A stretch of DNA of 64,000 nt from Certhia americana. Its lineage: Eukaryota; Chordata; Aves; Passeriformes; Certhiidae. Below the pieces are notes generated by a model. That model was not told the DNA's origin, searched no databases, and saw nothing but the letters and a program-made list of their open reading frames with translations. This document shows positions 13,311-24,998 of the stretch, in pieces; within the stretch, counting starts at the first letter, position 1; each line of letters starts with the position of its first letter. The stretch spans positions 87,573,277 through 87,637,276 of the forward strand of contig CM031858.1 in the NCBI GenBank assembly GCA_018697195.1, written 5' to 3'. The position numbers were made by a program, and so were the translations under genes.

Positions 13311-14859
13311 GGAAAAAAGGTCAGACTCAGTTCAGTGAAAAAGCTGATAACTGATGGCTGATTCAAAAACAAGTATCGCTTGATATTTCTGAAGAGCAAA
13401 CAGAGGCAAAAAGAAGGATATAAAAAGATCCACATGGCAAAACAGTTTATCGTTTCATCTAACCCCCATTGAAGGCTACTGATTTCAAAGGAAGCTGGAC
13501 AAGGACTCTAAAAATGGAGCAGCTACAGCAAGTGCCATTATGAAAGACTACTGTGACAGCTTTCTGTTCCTTGGTGTGATCTGATATTGAGGGATATCCA
13601 TATACACAAATATATAGATATGCGGAATTTACCACAGTCCTGCACATATCAGGATGCCGTAATCAGAGCCTGAGGTCCTTGCTCTCACCAATTCATTCCA
13701 GAGCCCAGAGGCTTTGTAACTCTGGGAAAGCCCCGGGTTAGTGATTCCATTTCTGAAACTGTTTATCCTGCTGTTCTGAAAGTTATGTATCTCACACTTG
13801 TAACACAGTTTGGAGACTTAAAGGCCATTGCAGAAACCTTACAGCCCATTTGTGGACAAGCAGGGGTCAAATCACTAACTTGAGCACAAGACATCTTACA
13901 GAAGTTGAGTTTAGCACTATGGCTTCAGAATTACTTTTTCACAAGAATGATAATTTTTTAGATGAGTAAGCAATGTTGAACAAGTGCGCAGGTGCAATTA
14001 ACCAACATCTGCAAAATATAATTAACAACCAAAAATGGGAATTGACTGTGCATAAGCACAAAATCATAAAACACTCATTCATTATGATGTCAAAGAAATA
14101 CTTTTTTCTTCATAAGCCTTGGACTATTTGTGCTCCAGAAGTACTGGTTATGTCCACTGCTCCCTTATATTCAGTAAATTATCAGCTTGGGAAGTTCAAC
14201 TTTGATTAAATCGTAGAATGAGAAGACAGCATGCAAAACCAGTAGGATGAAAGAATAGAAAACTGAAAAGAGTCTGTCTGTGGAAAGGTGGTATAGCTTG
14301 TGGCTTCTCTGAAAAATTACTAGACCACTGTATCTTGACATTACTAAAATAGAAAAAAAAAATAAAATAAAAAGGGAGAGAAAGAAGAACAAGAAAAAAA
14401 ACCTGGGGTTTTTGCCTGTTTTTCATTTAGAAGAATAGATGTATCTTAAACTCAGCTTTCCCCCCATGGATATAATTTTCAAATTTCCCCCATGGAGTCA
14501 TATTTCAAAAAGCAAATTGTAACAACAATTATTAAAATAAAACTTTTGTGGTTTAGATAAAATGACTTGCCTGAGGAAAATCTGCACAACCCTTTGTCTC
14601 CAGGCCATTGGTCACAGAAATGGTACATTGCTGGCTGCAGCAGCTAATTAAGGTAGGCTTTTCTTAATATCAGAGCATGAGAGTATGAGCTACAGATATG
14701 TCTTTACATAACCCATCTGTTCTGAAGTAGTCAAGCAATAATATTTCAGTATGAGAGAAAATAACACTTTATGGCAATTATGACAGAGAAAGGGAAATTA
14801 AACTGATTCCTTTAATACAGAAAACATCATAGTATTTCTGTGAAAGAACTGCACAATAC

Positions 14860-15023
14860 CTGTCTGCCAGCGAAATGGGCTTATGCGACGTATACACTGT
14901 CTGGACAGTTGGAGTGGGTATAGTCTCTGCCAGAGACCTCAGGACAGGTGATGGAGACACCAGTGTAATCTTAGGAGATGACTGCACCCCACAGCATTGC
15001 AATTTGCTGTCTGCAAATTCTGC
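14860..15023 (-). CDS. Gene A (or separate gene) exon, 164 bp (phase 0 to 2)
   Basis: Seen: a 16-nt T tract and acceptor (TTTTTTTTTTTGTAG) precede the exon; donor CAG|GTATTG follows. The open frame gives 54 codons plus two bases: AEFADSKLQCCGVQSSPKIT, then LVSPSPVLRSLAETIPTPTV, then QTVYTSHKPISLAD. The style matches the exons at 38-55 kb: many Ser/Pro and Thr/Pro pairs and no obvious fold. It starts in phase 0, exactly what the 38.2-kb exon leaves, so I assign it to gene A across a 23-kb intron that contains gene B. Caution: one matching phase is weak evidence over that distance, and it could belong to another minus-strand gene. A second possible acceptor (TTTGCAG) lies 13 bp inside the exon. 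The continuation is not securely found. Confidence 0.7.
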
Positions 15024-18000
15024 CTACAAAAAAAAAAAAAAAATATACACACACAGAGAAAGAAAAAATTGCAGATTAGCATCTACGGGTCTCGCCGTCC
15101 TTCACTATCCAATTCATTGCCAAGCACACAGTAACAGCAATTAAGAATGAGAACAAATGGGAGGCTGTGGCTATAACCTCTGAGTGCAGCCTCTGCAGAG
15201 GCTGGACAGCCACCTCTTTTGATGCCTGAGGGACCAGCCTGATTGCAACATGCGCTGAATGAGATGACACTGCACATATGGGACTGGCAGCATTCAGGTA
15301 AAAAACATGGTCAGTTTGGAGAATGACACTTATCATTATTGCACTTTCCCTAAAACTTATGAAGAATGTTGACAACATGAGATTTCTGGAATATTCTTCA
15401 GGAATCCTATACCATTTGCTGGTGGGTCTTCTAACTACTCTACATTTTGTTAACAGCTGGGAGTTTGGGCTTTTAGGAGTCCAGGTTTCAAAATCTCCAT
15501 CCCATTCCCACTTATGCTAACTGGAACACACCTTCAAGAGAGATATTCTTGCAGTATCCAGTGAAAGGCAATGTCAAAGCAATATTGGAAGTGCAGACTT
15601 AAGACAAACAGCAAGCAACTCTCTCTGGTCTTTTAAGTAAGGTATTTCAGCACAACAATATTATAGCAAAGACTGGGCTATTTTTACAACCAGAGAGAGA
15701 GGATCCCTAAAAATCAAACAGCCCTATCTTGCTTTATGGCATGGGCTATTTCTCATGCCAAACCACAGCATCTAGTGCCTGTGGTGCATGTCTGACCCTG
15801 ACCTGGGAAGAACACAGAGCAACTGCAGCTGTCACTGTGCCAGGATCATTAAAACACACTCCTACTGGCATCAGCTACCTTTCTTTCTAATGACTATTTC
15901 TTCTGAACCTTGTTCAGAGTCTAAGGTAGGGAAGAAGAAAAGTCACCATCATAAGAAAGCAGCTATTTGAAGAGCAACCTTCTTTATGTTTTTTTGTCTA
16001 ATTATTTCTCAAATTCTGCAAGCCTCTGCAAGTGATTCACAAACTTAGTTTTAAACAGTGGGAAACTATTTGAGCCCAGGAAAGACTAGCTGTGTTAGGA
16101 TTGCTAGCTTATTGTCACTTTTTAACATGTCCAAACACATCTCTTATGATCCAAAATAACCTCTGAAGCAAAAGGAATTCCATTAATTCCACTAAATTAG
16201 TAAAATGGAAAAATGTAAAATCAACTAAAAAAACTTTCCTGTGTGCAAATAATAGCTAATAGCTGTTCAAAATTCTCTGTAATTCAACTTTTAAAATTCG
16301 GTCTTAAAAACTGCAGGGGTATGAGATTTGGTGTTCCTCATACAGGATCCTTGTGCTCCAAGGACTGCCAGATCTTACTCTATGGCATGAGAAGAAGACA
16401 TCACTCTGAAACTCATATAAATTCTCCCAGCCTCACCGAAATCAGCAGAGTGATGACAAACTACACTTGCTGAAGAATTGCCTTGAGTCCCATAGTGTGT
16501 TTGTTCTGGATGAATATTTTACAGGGGACGTCCAAAGCATCTTTTTGTATATATGTCTGATTTCATGGTATGCTTAAGCCAAATATTTAACTGGTCTAAA
16601 CAGACATAATTTCTTTAATTTAAATCTATGTGACTTACACCTGCCTGAGAATATGGCCATCATGCCTGCCATTTTTCTGTGGAAATCTGTGAAATTCAGA
16701 TGGTTCCTGGCTTGAAGCTTATATTTAAACATTCCAGGTAACCAAGTCATCTAAATTTTTATTGGACCAAATCAACACAGCTGCATATACACTACCAAAT
16801 TTGAAGCTTTATATGAAAGGTAAAGCCTTCTAAACATCACTATCCATAATCCTTTTCCTGCTTAATAACATTTCAATGTTTTCTTCCAAGCAAAAAAAAA
16901 AACCCAAAACAAACATTGCAAAAAAACTGAAGGGGAAAGGCAAACAAGAAAAGGAAACAGCAACAAAGAATGAAAGCAATTAACAAACATTACCATCTGA
17001 GTCTGTGGGTGGCTGGAGACCATTCAGAGCTAGATCTGCCTGCAAGTCCTAGCTACCCTTCCCTTACAACTTCTGCCTGTGGTGTAGCTCTCTTCAAGCC
17101 CTCAGCAGTGCATAAGGATGATCTAAAATGTTGCTGTGGAGAGACACCTCCCTTTGGGCTGGTACACAGGGCCATGAAACACAGGAACAAAGCCACCTAG
17201 CCCTCCTAATTGTTTTCCCATCTCTGTGCAGTCCTGTAGGCTGCTGCTTGTATGCCACAGATATTTGTACAGAACTCACTAAAAGGAATGTACAGGATCA
17301 TGTGATGGATCATACATCATTGGGTTTTTATTGTAACGGTATTTTAAATATTTGCAGTCTCAATACTGCTCTCACCCTGCCCAGGAAAATGGAAATCTAT
17401 GGTGAGAAGATGGAATTTCAGAAAGATTAGATTGAATTCTGCTTTGCTTCTTTTCTCCTGACAGAACATAACAAAAATTTAATATTTGAATTTGTCATGA
17501 AATAGCCATTTTCTGCAATTTGGAAATTTCCATGGGTAAGTATACCAGTATACCTTCTGTTTGTATTTTTGACTTCTGACCCCCCAATTATGAAAATGTA
17601 CGTTACATAGCCCTCCTAAATTTTGTCTTCATTCTAACTGTCAGAGACAGAAAAATAACATCTGACAATCAATACTAATTTGTGGGAAAGCTATTTTGGG
17701 GGGCACATTGTTTTGCTTAGATAAAGGAGTACTGTGAAAGACACAAGCACTGTAACTTTAGGTTAGCTTTAATTACAATTGTACGGTCTGGACTTGGCTG
17801 ACATAATGCAGCACTGGTGTGACATTCCTGTGTACTTTGAAATGCATTTAGTTAGAGCTCAACTGTGGCACTTACACAGATTGGGGGGTGGGGGGGTGGG
17901 GGGTGGGGAAGGGAGGGCACTAGCTAACTTTGGCTTTAAAATACCTATTTGGAGAAAAAACACATTTACATAAAAGCCCATGATCAGGTTTATTGTGAAA

Positions 18001-18191
18001 GAAAAGCCTCTTTCTTTTAATCATTAAATACAGACAGAACCTTCACATGACCCAAGAGCAAATGAAGTTACTTATGTTGGATTATATGCCAGATATAGAT
18101 TGCTGCAACCAGTAAAATTTGCGGTCAAAGTCTGAAATGCTTCATTTTTCAAATGTAACTTAAAAATCGCAAGTTATTTTACATGGTGTTT
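15024..18191. other. Probable intron, nothing recognised
   Basis: AT-rich sequence with the G-rich tract at 17.9 kb. No convincing exon or element. Confidence 0.5.
17883..17917 (+). repeat. G-rich simple repeat, G-quadruplex-prone
   Basis: Six consecutive G runs of 6, 7, 6, 4, 3 and 3 bases separated by one or two bases. This exceeds the usual four-run rule for an intramolecular quadruplex on the plus strand. It sits in an otherwise AT-rich stretch with no gene call. Confidence 0.85.
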
Positions 18192-18359
18192 CTAAGCAGA
18201 GTATTTCTTTAAGAGCGTAAGACTTCCTTTGTCATATTTATTACATAATGCCTCTGCCACCAAAGGAAGATTTTGATCATACTTGCTTTTTAAATTGTCA
18301 GATAATTGTTCTTCTGTTTGTATGTAGTTTACCTCACCAAAATCCCTAAGCCACATCTT
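18192..18359 (-). CDS. Terminal-exon-like open frame, 55 codons plus stop
   Basis: Seen: a good acceptor (ATTCTTGTTAAATTTTCACAG), then KMWLRDFGEVNYIQTEEQLS, DNLKSKYDQNLPLVAEALCN, KYDKGSLTLLKKYSA and TAG. It is strongly charged, with heptad-like spacing, and looks like genuine protein. The codons are AT-rich, unlike the 25-kb exon. The frame stays open upstream of the acceptor to about 18449, so an intronless relic is also possible. No AATAAA follows closely. It could be the last exon of gene B (phase 0 entry), an alternative last exon of gene A (the 38.2-kb exon also leaves phase 0), or a remnant of something else. I do not recognise it. Confidence 0.42.
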   Translation of the reverse strand, partial: KMWLRDFGEVNYIQTEEQLSDNLKSKYDQNLPLVAEALCNKYDKGSLTLLKKYSA

Positions 18360-21300
18360 CTGTGAAAATTTAACAAGAATGATGTTCAATATTGGATTCA
18401 AATTCTTGGGTAAATATGAGAGTTTGTACAAGGATACCATTGCAGTCATTCACACACTAATTATAATTCTTTAAAATTCAGTTGTAAATTCAATGAAAAT
18501 CAGGGCCCTCTTTGTGATGGCACAGCAGGCGGTTTCAGGCAGGTGGCCATGCAATTGCTAGACAGAGGACTAAGTCTTCCCATTCCCTTACTGCTCCCTG
18601 CAAAGGCGTTATGGAGCTTCACAAGTGTCCTCTACAGTCCTGAAATGAACAACATTTTGGGACCGACTTCATTAGTGGTGAACCTTGACCTTTAACTTTT
18701 AGTCGTCTGTCTAGTAAGCAGCAATGTTTGAATGCAGGCAACATTTTGTATAATGGCAATATTTAACCTCTTCATATTCTAAATTTCTACTTGGAATTTA
18801 TCTTTTTTATTTTGTTGAGGACTTCTTAGTGCATATATTTCTGACATTTAAAAAAAAATCAGTTGGAATTGTGTTAAAACACAGTTTTTTAGTTGCATGT
18901 TCTACTTACAGAAAACTGTGGTACTGTTGTAAAGGGATCGAAAAAAGGATTAGATGTATCAGCAGGGAATGTCTTTATCTTTAAAAAAGATAAAGAAAAA
19001 GATGTTACTTTCAGAGCATAAAAATGCAAAAGAAAAAAAAAAAGCAGCAAAGCATTGCAACTATAGTGACATATCCAACAAATCAGAGCAGTTCAGCAGT
19101 GCTTGAAAAAAGACCCTTCCAAAAATGCATACAGAAACCTGATGATGAATAGTCAAAGCATTAAAATGAAAACTTGATAAATTAATTTTACCATGTAATT
19201 AAATATGTTGAGCAAATACAGAGCTGGTTGCATACAATATATCTTCCAATTCTGTCACCAGAATTATTATGTGATTCTTTCAGCTAGCACTACATTTTCA
19301 TATATGCAATATGAAGTGCAGGAGCAAGTTTTGCTGTACAGGAACTTTGGCTAAAGAAATTGTTCATCCAATTTTTTTGACTTCCAAATTTTCACTTACA
19401 CAGTTGCTACTGAAGACAAACAATCATGCAATGTGGGCTCAAAAGAAAATCATATCTTAAAAAACTATGGGGACAACCCTTTGTTTCAGGCAGCTAGGAG
19501 GCCCTGTGTTGAGTAGAGGGCTGTGGACAAAGGATGACCCTTGGATGTTTTTTGAAAAGTGCATGGAGACAAAGAGGAGAGAGACCAACATATCCACCTG
19601 CCAAGAGGGCTTGGACCATCAGGATATAGTCACTGGTGTGACCAGACCCTGCTGGAAGTCTGCCCTTAAAGTAGTTTCAAACACTAGCTGAAATTAAAAA
19701 TATATTAAAAGTAGCAACAATCTCTGTTCCACTTCATTGTGAATGCTGTTTCTCATTATTTTCCTTTTTACAATGCAGACATTATTATTCATTCTTTCAG
19801 AGAGGACAAAGTAGCAAATAAACACTTGCTTTTTGAACTGCATTTCATCCTTTCCCTTTGGAAAATTACATTTTTCACTGTAAAAGTGTGTTTTTCACTT
19901 TATTACAGAAACTGCTGTGCATTGGTTTGCTATGCATGTCTTCAATCATAATTTACTAATTACAGCTATACAACTGTTGTTTAATAATGAGGAAAGCTAC
20001 CTTGAGGCCCTGATCCCCTGTAGGCCAAAGAAAAACCTGGAATTATGACATAAAATATAATTAAGTAAATGTACAGTGTTTATTTTGAAAATAAAATAGC
20101 AGAAACATATTGGCTTATAAGGGTACCTAGGGAAATTAACAGCTATCTGTGGGCTCCCTTCTGCAAACATGTGGAATAAAGCTTAGCATTAATTGTCAGG
20201 CTTCTTATGCATGAGGAGTATGGATAGCAAAGATGCCATCAAGCATGTAAATAAATTTTTAACAGAGGAAAGGTGTTGATAAATCAATTACACAGGCATA
20301 AATGAGCTAACAACTCTGCGAAGGAGAAATTATTTCAAATCACAATTTTCTATGCAAACTTATTAAAGGAAGTTTCACAGTCCTTTTACAGTCCTATGTT
20401 CATGTCTGTTAGCAAAGTGTACGCATGTCTGCTGTACTGGTGATTGAACCTAACTCATTAGACTGACACAATAGCTCCTCACAAGTTTGTTATGTTACAT
20501 TATACCCCGAGCCAAATCTGGACAGCCGTAGCATGTCTCATTCTTTTGAGAGACAGCAAATACCCATGAGCTCAGGCTGACATTCTCAGATTATGAACAA
20601 CATGATGTTACAGTGCAAAGTACAAGTGTACCTAGTTACAAATAAAATCTTTGAGCCTAAGACAAACAGGGATGGGGAGCTGGTTGCTCATGTGTGGTAT
20701 GAGTTTGATATCCCACAGCTAAAATGTCTCCAATTTTGCTGGTTAGTCCCATTAAGGAAATGAAGCAAAATTACCGAACACAGGAAAGAAAAACTATGCT
20801 GAATACTGGAGAGTCCACTGAGATTTGGGAGCAGAGGCACATCTGTTCCCAGATGTCAGCCTGATCACATGCTGTGACCCACAGCTATGCAGAACACTCT
20901 CTTGCAAAACCAGCACTTCAATCTGTGGATGTGCGTGAGGCCAGCCAATGTATCAAAATTGAGCAAGAAATGGTTAATCTGGTTTAGTTATCAGTGTAAG
21001 TCCCTCTCTCAGAGAGCTGTGCTTTTTTAATATTGAGAATAGGACAACGTTGATAAATTAAAATCTCTCTGGATTATAAACCCCTCAATTTCTGGCCTTT
21101 TAAACAAACACCATCCTGTTGTAAACAACCTTTTAGTATTTACTCTTTCTTTGACTCATATTTTTTTGTCTCTGAGAACAGGCCACTGTTACTCAAAAGG
21201 CACAACAGAGTTTATTGTTTTGGCTCAGGCCTTGATTAAATTGCTGCTGCCAGCTTCCATAGGCAAGGCACAGAGACAACACTGTTGTTGACTCTTCAGC

Positions 21301-22737
21301 ATTGGCAGAAAGTTCCTAACTATTAATGGTTTGGCTCTTCTGAGTAGGAAGTTGATACAACATCCTAATTCATACAATAGCAGAAAAAATATATTCAAGA
21401 ATATTGTTCAGACAGAGGATATGCAGGATGAGGAGACAGTAGTGTGGAAAGCATCACTTTAAAAATTGGTTTATGTGAAACTTGATTTGGAAATTTGAAA
21501 GGTTTCTTCAACCAGGAATATACTTTGCCTGCTTTGACCTAACTGTCCTGCATGTTCACTGTGGCCAGCAGTAGTAGTTGGCCAGGACTTGGAAGGGGGA
21601 AGAAAAACCTGTGATTCCCACCCCACCATGCGAGGAAAGCAGCACCATAGGTGAGTCTCTTCCTTACCCTTTCACTGGGGTTGAGTTTTTCACGTGAAGT
21701 CAAAAAACTCAGAGAAGCTCAGAAAGCAAAACAACTCCCTGACCAGAACCTAAATGTTATGTCTTCCCCACACAGCCTCTCTCCCTGCCATAGGAGGAAG
21801 ACATACCATACCTTTAAATATCTCCTAACTCACATGGAAGAAGCAGACTCTTAAATTTTCCAGGATGCTTTCTTCTCCTGTCATGGTAGCATCAGTCGAA
21901 AGAATGCACCTGGGAACTGAGAACATAAGAAGGGCAAAGCCAACTCTACCGCCTACTTCAAAGCTGCAGCTCCTCTAGCACCTGGAGACCCTCAGCAGCT
22001 TCCAGGCTTTACCTGGGATGGCACACATGAAGGGAAAAGGAAGAGGGAAGAGGAAGGGGGCAGTTCTATGAGCAGGTTGATCTCATGAAGCTGAACTCTA
22101 GCTGCTCAGAGAAGTAAAACACAGCAGCTGTCAGTGCATGGATTGCCCATAGACCAGAGTGAGGTTCGCTGTCTGCTTTGGAACGAAACAAAACAATATC
22201 TTTAAAGTCTACAGCTGGGCATAATTCCTGTTATGGCAGATGGAGCAGCACTCTCATCCACATTGCTCAGATGGGCATTTTCTACAGTCAGGTTCTTCCA
22301 CAGGAGCTAAAGGGACAAACTGGTGTCCCAGGGGCGACAGAAATATCATGAGCAACAAGAGGTTAGAGCTGTGCTCTCCTTAACAGCACAGAAGGCTTTT
22401 AAGTACAAAACTTAATTTCAAGCACACTTGCTCTCTCTGCAGGAGTGCCAACAGTCTTGCAGCCAAAGTCACAGCTGTAAAACAACCTTTAAGGCAGGCC
22501 TCATGAGTAACTGTCAGGCCACAGGGGCATGGCATGAAAGAGGAGTGAAGAGAGCTGGCATTCCAGCAGCATCTCACGTGCTGAGGGCTTGTTTCATAAC
22601 CTGAAATGCCCCTTGCTTGAAAGGTCAGGGTGCATTACCACAGCGGAACTACTTTGGACAAGTAGCTCCTTGTCTGGAATATTTAGCTTGGCAAGTTGAG
22701 AATTTACTAAGTTTAAAAGAACAGTTGACTCTCATTA

Positions 22738-22779
22738 AAAAATAAAAGAGAAAGAAAGAAAAAAAAATAATAATAAAGG
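22738..22779 (+). repeat. A-rich simple repeat
   Basis: AAATAAAAGAGAAAGAAAG followed by an A run and (ATA)n units. Simple sequence. Confidence 0.8.
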
Positions 22780-23343
22780 AAGGATCAGCATAGGCTCAGG
22801 AGAAGTCCAATGGCTGAGTAATATTTAGGGTGTATAATCTGAAAACCTGTCAGATATAACAGTTTTGTCACACTGTTTTTTGGGGGAAAAAAAGCAAAAA
22901 ATTATTCCTCTGTGGGCAATTTTCTTCTAGTACTCAAAGATTCTTTTTACATTATTGCTGTCCATTAGAGTAACATGTTTTGGAGCAATCTTTGCAACAC
23001 CAGAAAGAATTAACAGCTCTGATTTTCCTTTATATTTATATAGCAAGGGAGAATGAAGAAGAGTGAAGGAAGGAGAAGGTCAAAAGAACAAGAATCTTCC
23101 CCTTTTCTTTGCATTTGTGAAGAGTTCTGGATGAAATTTCAAATTTCAGTAAAAGCCATTGCACATTCCTGAAATATCTTTTGAATGAGTTAGGAGGAAA
23201 AAAATGTAACTTTCTCCTAAAAAACAAATGGAATTGGAAGGAGATAAAGAAAGAGTACTTTTGTTGAGTTAATTGATATAAAATCAGCTGTTTTGGTATT
23301 TCTATCACAAAGGAATATTACAAATGTCCTTGCTCTGGGAAAG

Positions 23344-23392
<49 letters not shown>
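23344..23392 (+). repeat. Poly(A) tract, about 49 nt
   Basis: An uninterrupted A run of about 49 bases. No retroelement or processed gene copy is recognisable directly 5' of it, and no clear target-site duplication was found. A pure tract of this length is prone to assembly or sequencing error. Confidence 0.9.
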
Positions 23393-23396
<4 letters not shown>

Positions 23397-24131
23397 CTTT
23401 TGGGAGAAGTGGGCTTAATTTGGATAAGTTCCCTTGCTCTTGGAATAGTATAGTATATTCACTGCCCTGGCACAACTGTCCATCCACAAAGGTCCAGTAG
23501 CATTTTCTGCTGTTGACACTTTACCTCACTGCCATCCCCTGCACTTTGACTGGAGGCATTTGTAACATTATGGTGAAGACGTGATCTCAGTGGGTTTGCA
23601 CTGCCACTTTATACACTGCCCAGATGGAAGACAGACTTTAGGCCAAACACTCCACTGGATTCCCATGTGCTGCAGCAAGAAGAGGCAGAGCTGCTAACAC
23701 CTGAAGCAGTGTCATAAATAAGACCCTCAGGGTAACATAGAGCCAGAGGAGTATTCTGTCGTGCTTTATTTCAAAATACACAATGTAAGTTGAATGTCAT
23801 CATATCTATACAACACAGAGACTTGTTTCTACTCATCAAATTAGAAAAGGACATCAGCTGAGACATCTAGAGGATATTGCACTAGCATTTCCCAGTCCTG
23901 ATATGTGATATGACTTTAAAAATACCAGTTAACCATCAGGCCTGGTTTCCAAAACCAGTGTGAAGATTCTAGACTCCGCAGTTTTTCAGTAAAGCTCCTT
24001 GTCTGCTCTCATACCATTTCAGTGGCTGAAATGAATACTGAAAAATGAAAACCCAAAGAACTTCTGGTATTTTTCACTATGCAATATCTACATGGACAAA
24101 CAAATTCTTTTGAGTGGGAATAGTTCCAGGC

Positions 24132-24345
24132 TCAAAGGATCAAACACTCAAATGATGTCAACCCCACTTCATGTCCTTCCCTTGTGGCAACATAACCAGC
24201 ATGACAGGTAGGCATAATCACTACCAGGATGCACAGGGTGAAAATCAGACCAAAGCAGTGCAGGATTTTTTCTAGTTTTTGCATTGATATCCACGTGTTG
24301 GTGCCTGCAGACAGGTTTTGTTCACACTCATTAAAGAGGGAGCTT
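24132..24345 (-). CDS. Gene B candidate exon with transmembrane segment
   Basis: Seen: acceptor AGTACATTTCTGCAG, then one base and an open frame to TGA at 24132. It reads SSLFNECEQNLSAGTNTWIS, MQKLEKILHCFGLIFTLCIL, then VVIMPTCHAGYVATREGHEV. Residues about 28-46 (ILHCFGLIFTLCILVVIM) form a clear single membrane span, flanked upstream by charged residues, and NLS gives a possible N-glycosylation site on the outer side. If the weak donor of the previous exon is used, the junction codon is CTA (Leu), giving ...GIEQLL-SSLFNEC. The short tail after the span would be cytoplasmic. A donor-like ATCCTG|GTAGTG inside the span would, in phase, lead to the 18.2-kb exon instead but would shorten the span. 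Together: type I membrane topology, inferred. Confidence 0.42.
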
Positions 24346-24597
24346 CTGCAGAAATGTACTATTGAAAACACCTTGAGGCATCAAATGCGAAGTTTTTTAA
24401 AAGGATTGGTTTCTGCACAAGCCACTAAGCCAGAGAGGTAGAAGCTACATGTTCAGAACCTCCCAGCCCTGTCACTCTCTCTGAGGAGACAACACTGGAA
24501 AATCTCCCCCATATTCCATCTGGTATTTGGGTCTCTCTTACTCATCTTGCAAAAAAACTGGGGGAGTCTGGAGTTCAAGGAAATACTTCCAAGAATA

Positions 24598-24603
24598 TTT
24601 ATT
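24598..24603 (-). terminator. Possible polyadenylation signal AATAAA
   Basis: A canonical AATAAA on the minus strand lies six bases past the stop that closes the 24.6-25.0 kb open frame. It could end a short, soluble gene B transcript. The hexamer is common by chance in AT-rich DNA. Confidence 0.3.
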
Positions 24604-24608
24604 GATTC

Positions 24609-24998
24609 CTAAGAACCAACAGAAGTTAATCCAAGTCTTTGACTCATCTGATTTAGTGTGAGTTTCCACAGGACCATTGTACTGCAGTAGAGTCCCCCTC
24701 CCCACAGGAGCTGCTCAATTCCTTCTGGTAAACCAAATAGTTCCACTTTGAAAGCTGTGTTCTCATCCCACAGTATCTTTGATGAGACAAGTTCTCTTGG
24801 GCCCCCCTCAAAAATGACCTTGCCGTTCCTCTGCTCACTGATGTACACCAGCCCTTCTTTGGACCTTGCTGCAGGCTGAGTCCACCTGTCCTGGAACATG
24901 ACGTGGCAGCAGGCACCGCTTTCTTGATGTCTCACCAGATGCTTGTACTTTCCATCAGGTGCTTTCCTCCCTCTTAGAGGGACTTGGTGCAATCTTTC
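24609..24998 (-). CDS. Gene B core exon, up to 390 bp (starts phase 0); ends at TAG or at an internal donor
   Basis: Seen: acceptor CCTGACAATGCCTCTGTGTTAG opens the exon; the AG is part of an in-frame TAG, so coding starts just after it. It reads ERLHQVPLRGRKAPDGKYKH, LVRHQESGACCHVMFQDRWT, QPAARSKEGLVYISEQRNGK, VIFEGGPRELVSSKILWDEN and TAFKVELFGLPEGIEQLL. The FKVELFG phrase resembles the end of discoidin-type domains (weak). From here two fates are possible. A weak donor (CTCCT|GTGGGG, near 24711) joins in phase to the 24.3-kb hydrophobic exon. Otherwise the frame runs about 33 codons further to TAG at 24609-24611, with AATAAA six bases later. GC content and CpG are higher than the flanks. 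Function unknown. Confidence 0.58.
   Translation of the reverse strand, partial: ERLHQVPLRGRKAPDGKYKHLVRHQESGACCHVMFQDRWTQPAARSKEGLVYISEQRNGKVIFEGGPRELVSSKILWDENTAFKVELFGLPEGIEQLLWGGGLYCSTMVLWKLTLNQMSQRLGLTSVGS

Larger units (their letters stand above)
8126..14859. other. Intron or intergenic, no secure exon
   Basis: Contains the poly(A) tract, two possible transposon relics and the CpG-enriched block listed separately. A 33-bp exon-like segment at 13689-13721 (minus) is discussed under findings. Nothing else is supported. Confidence 0.5.
18360..24131. other. Probable intron, nothing recognised
   Basis: AT-rich with simple repeats at 22.7 and 23.3 kb. A strong acceptor near 20.03 kb (minus) has only 17 bp before the next donor and is not called. 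Confidence 0.5.

Noticed and set aside
20018..20036. Strong minus-strand acceptor (GTTTTTCTTTGGCCTACAG) near 20.03 kb
   Set aside because: Only 17 bp lies before the nearest GT donor and no frame gives support, so it is treated as a chance pyrimidine tract.
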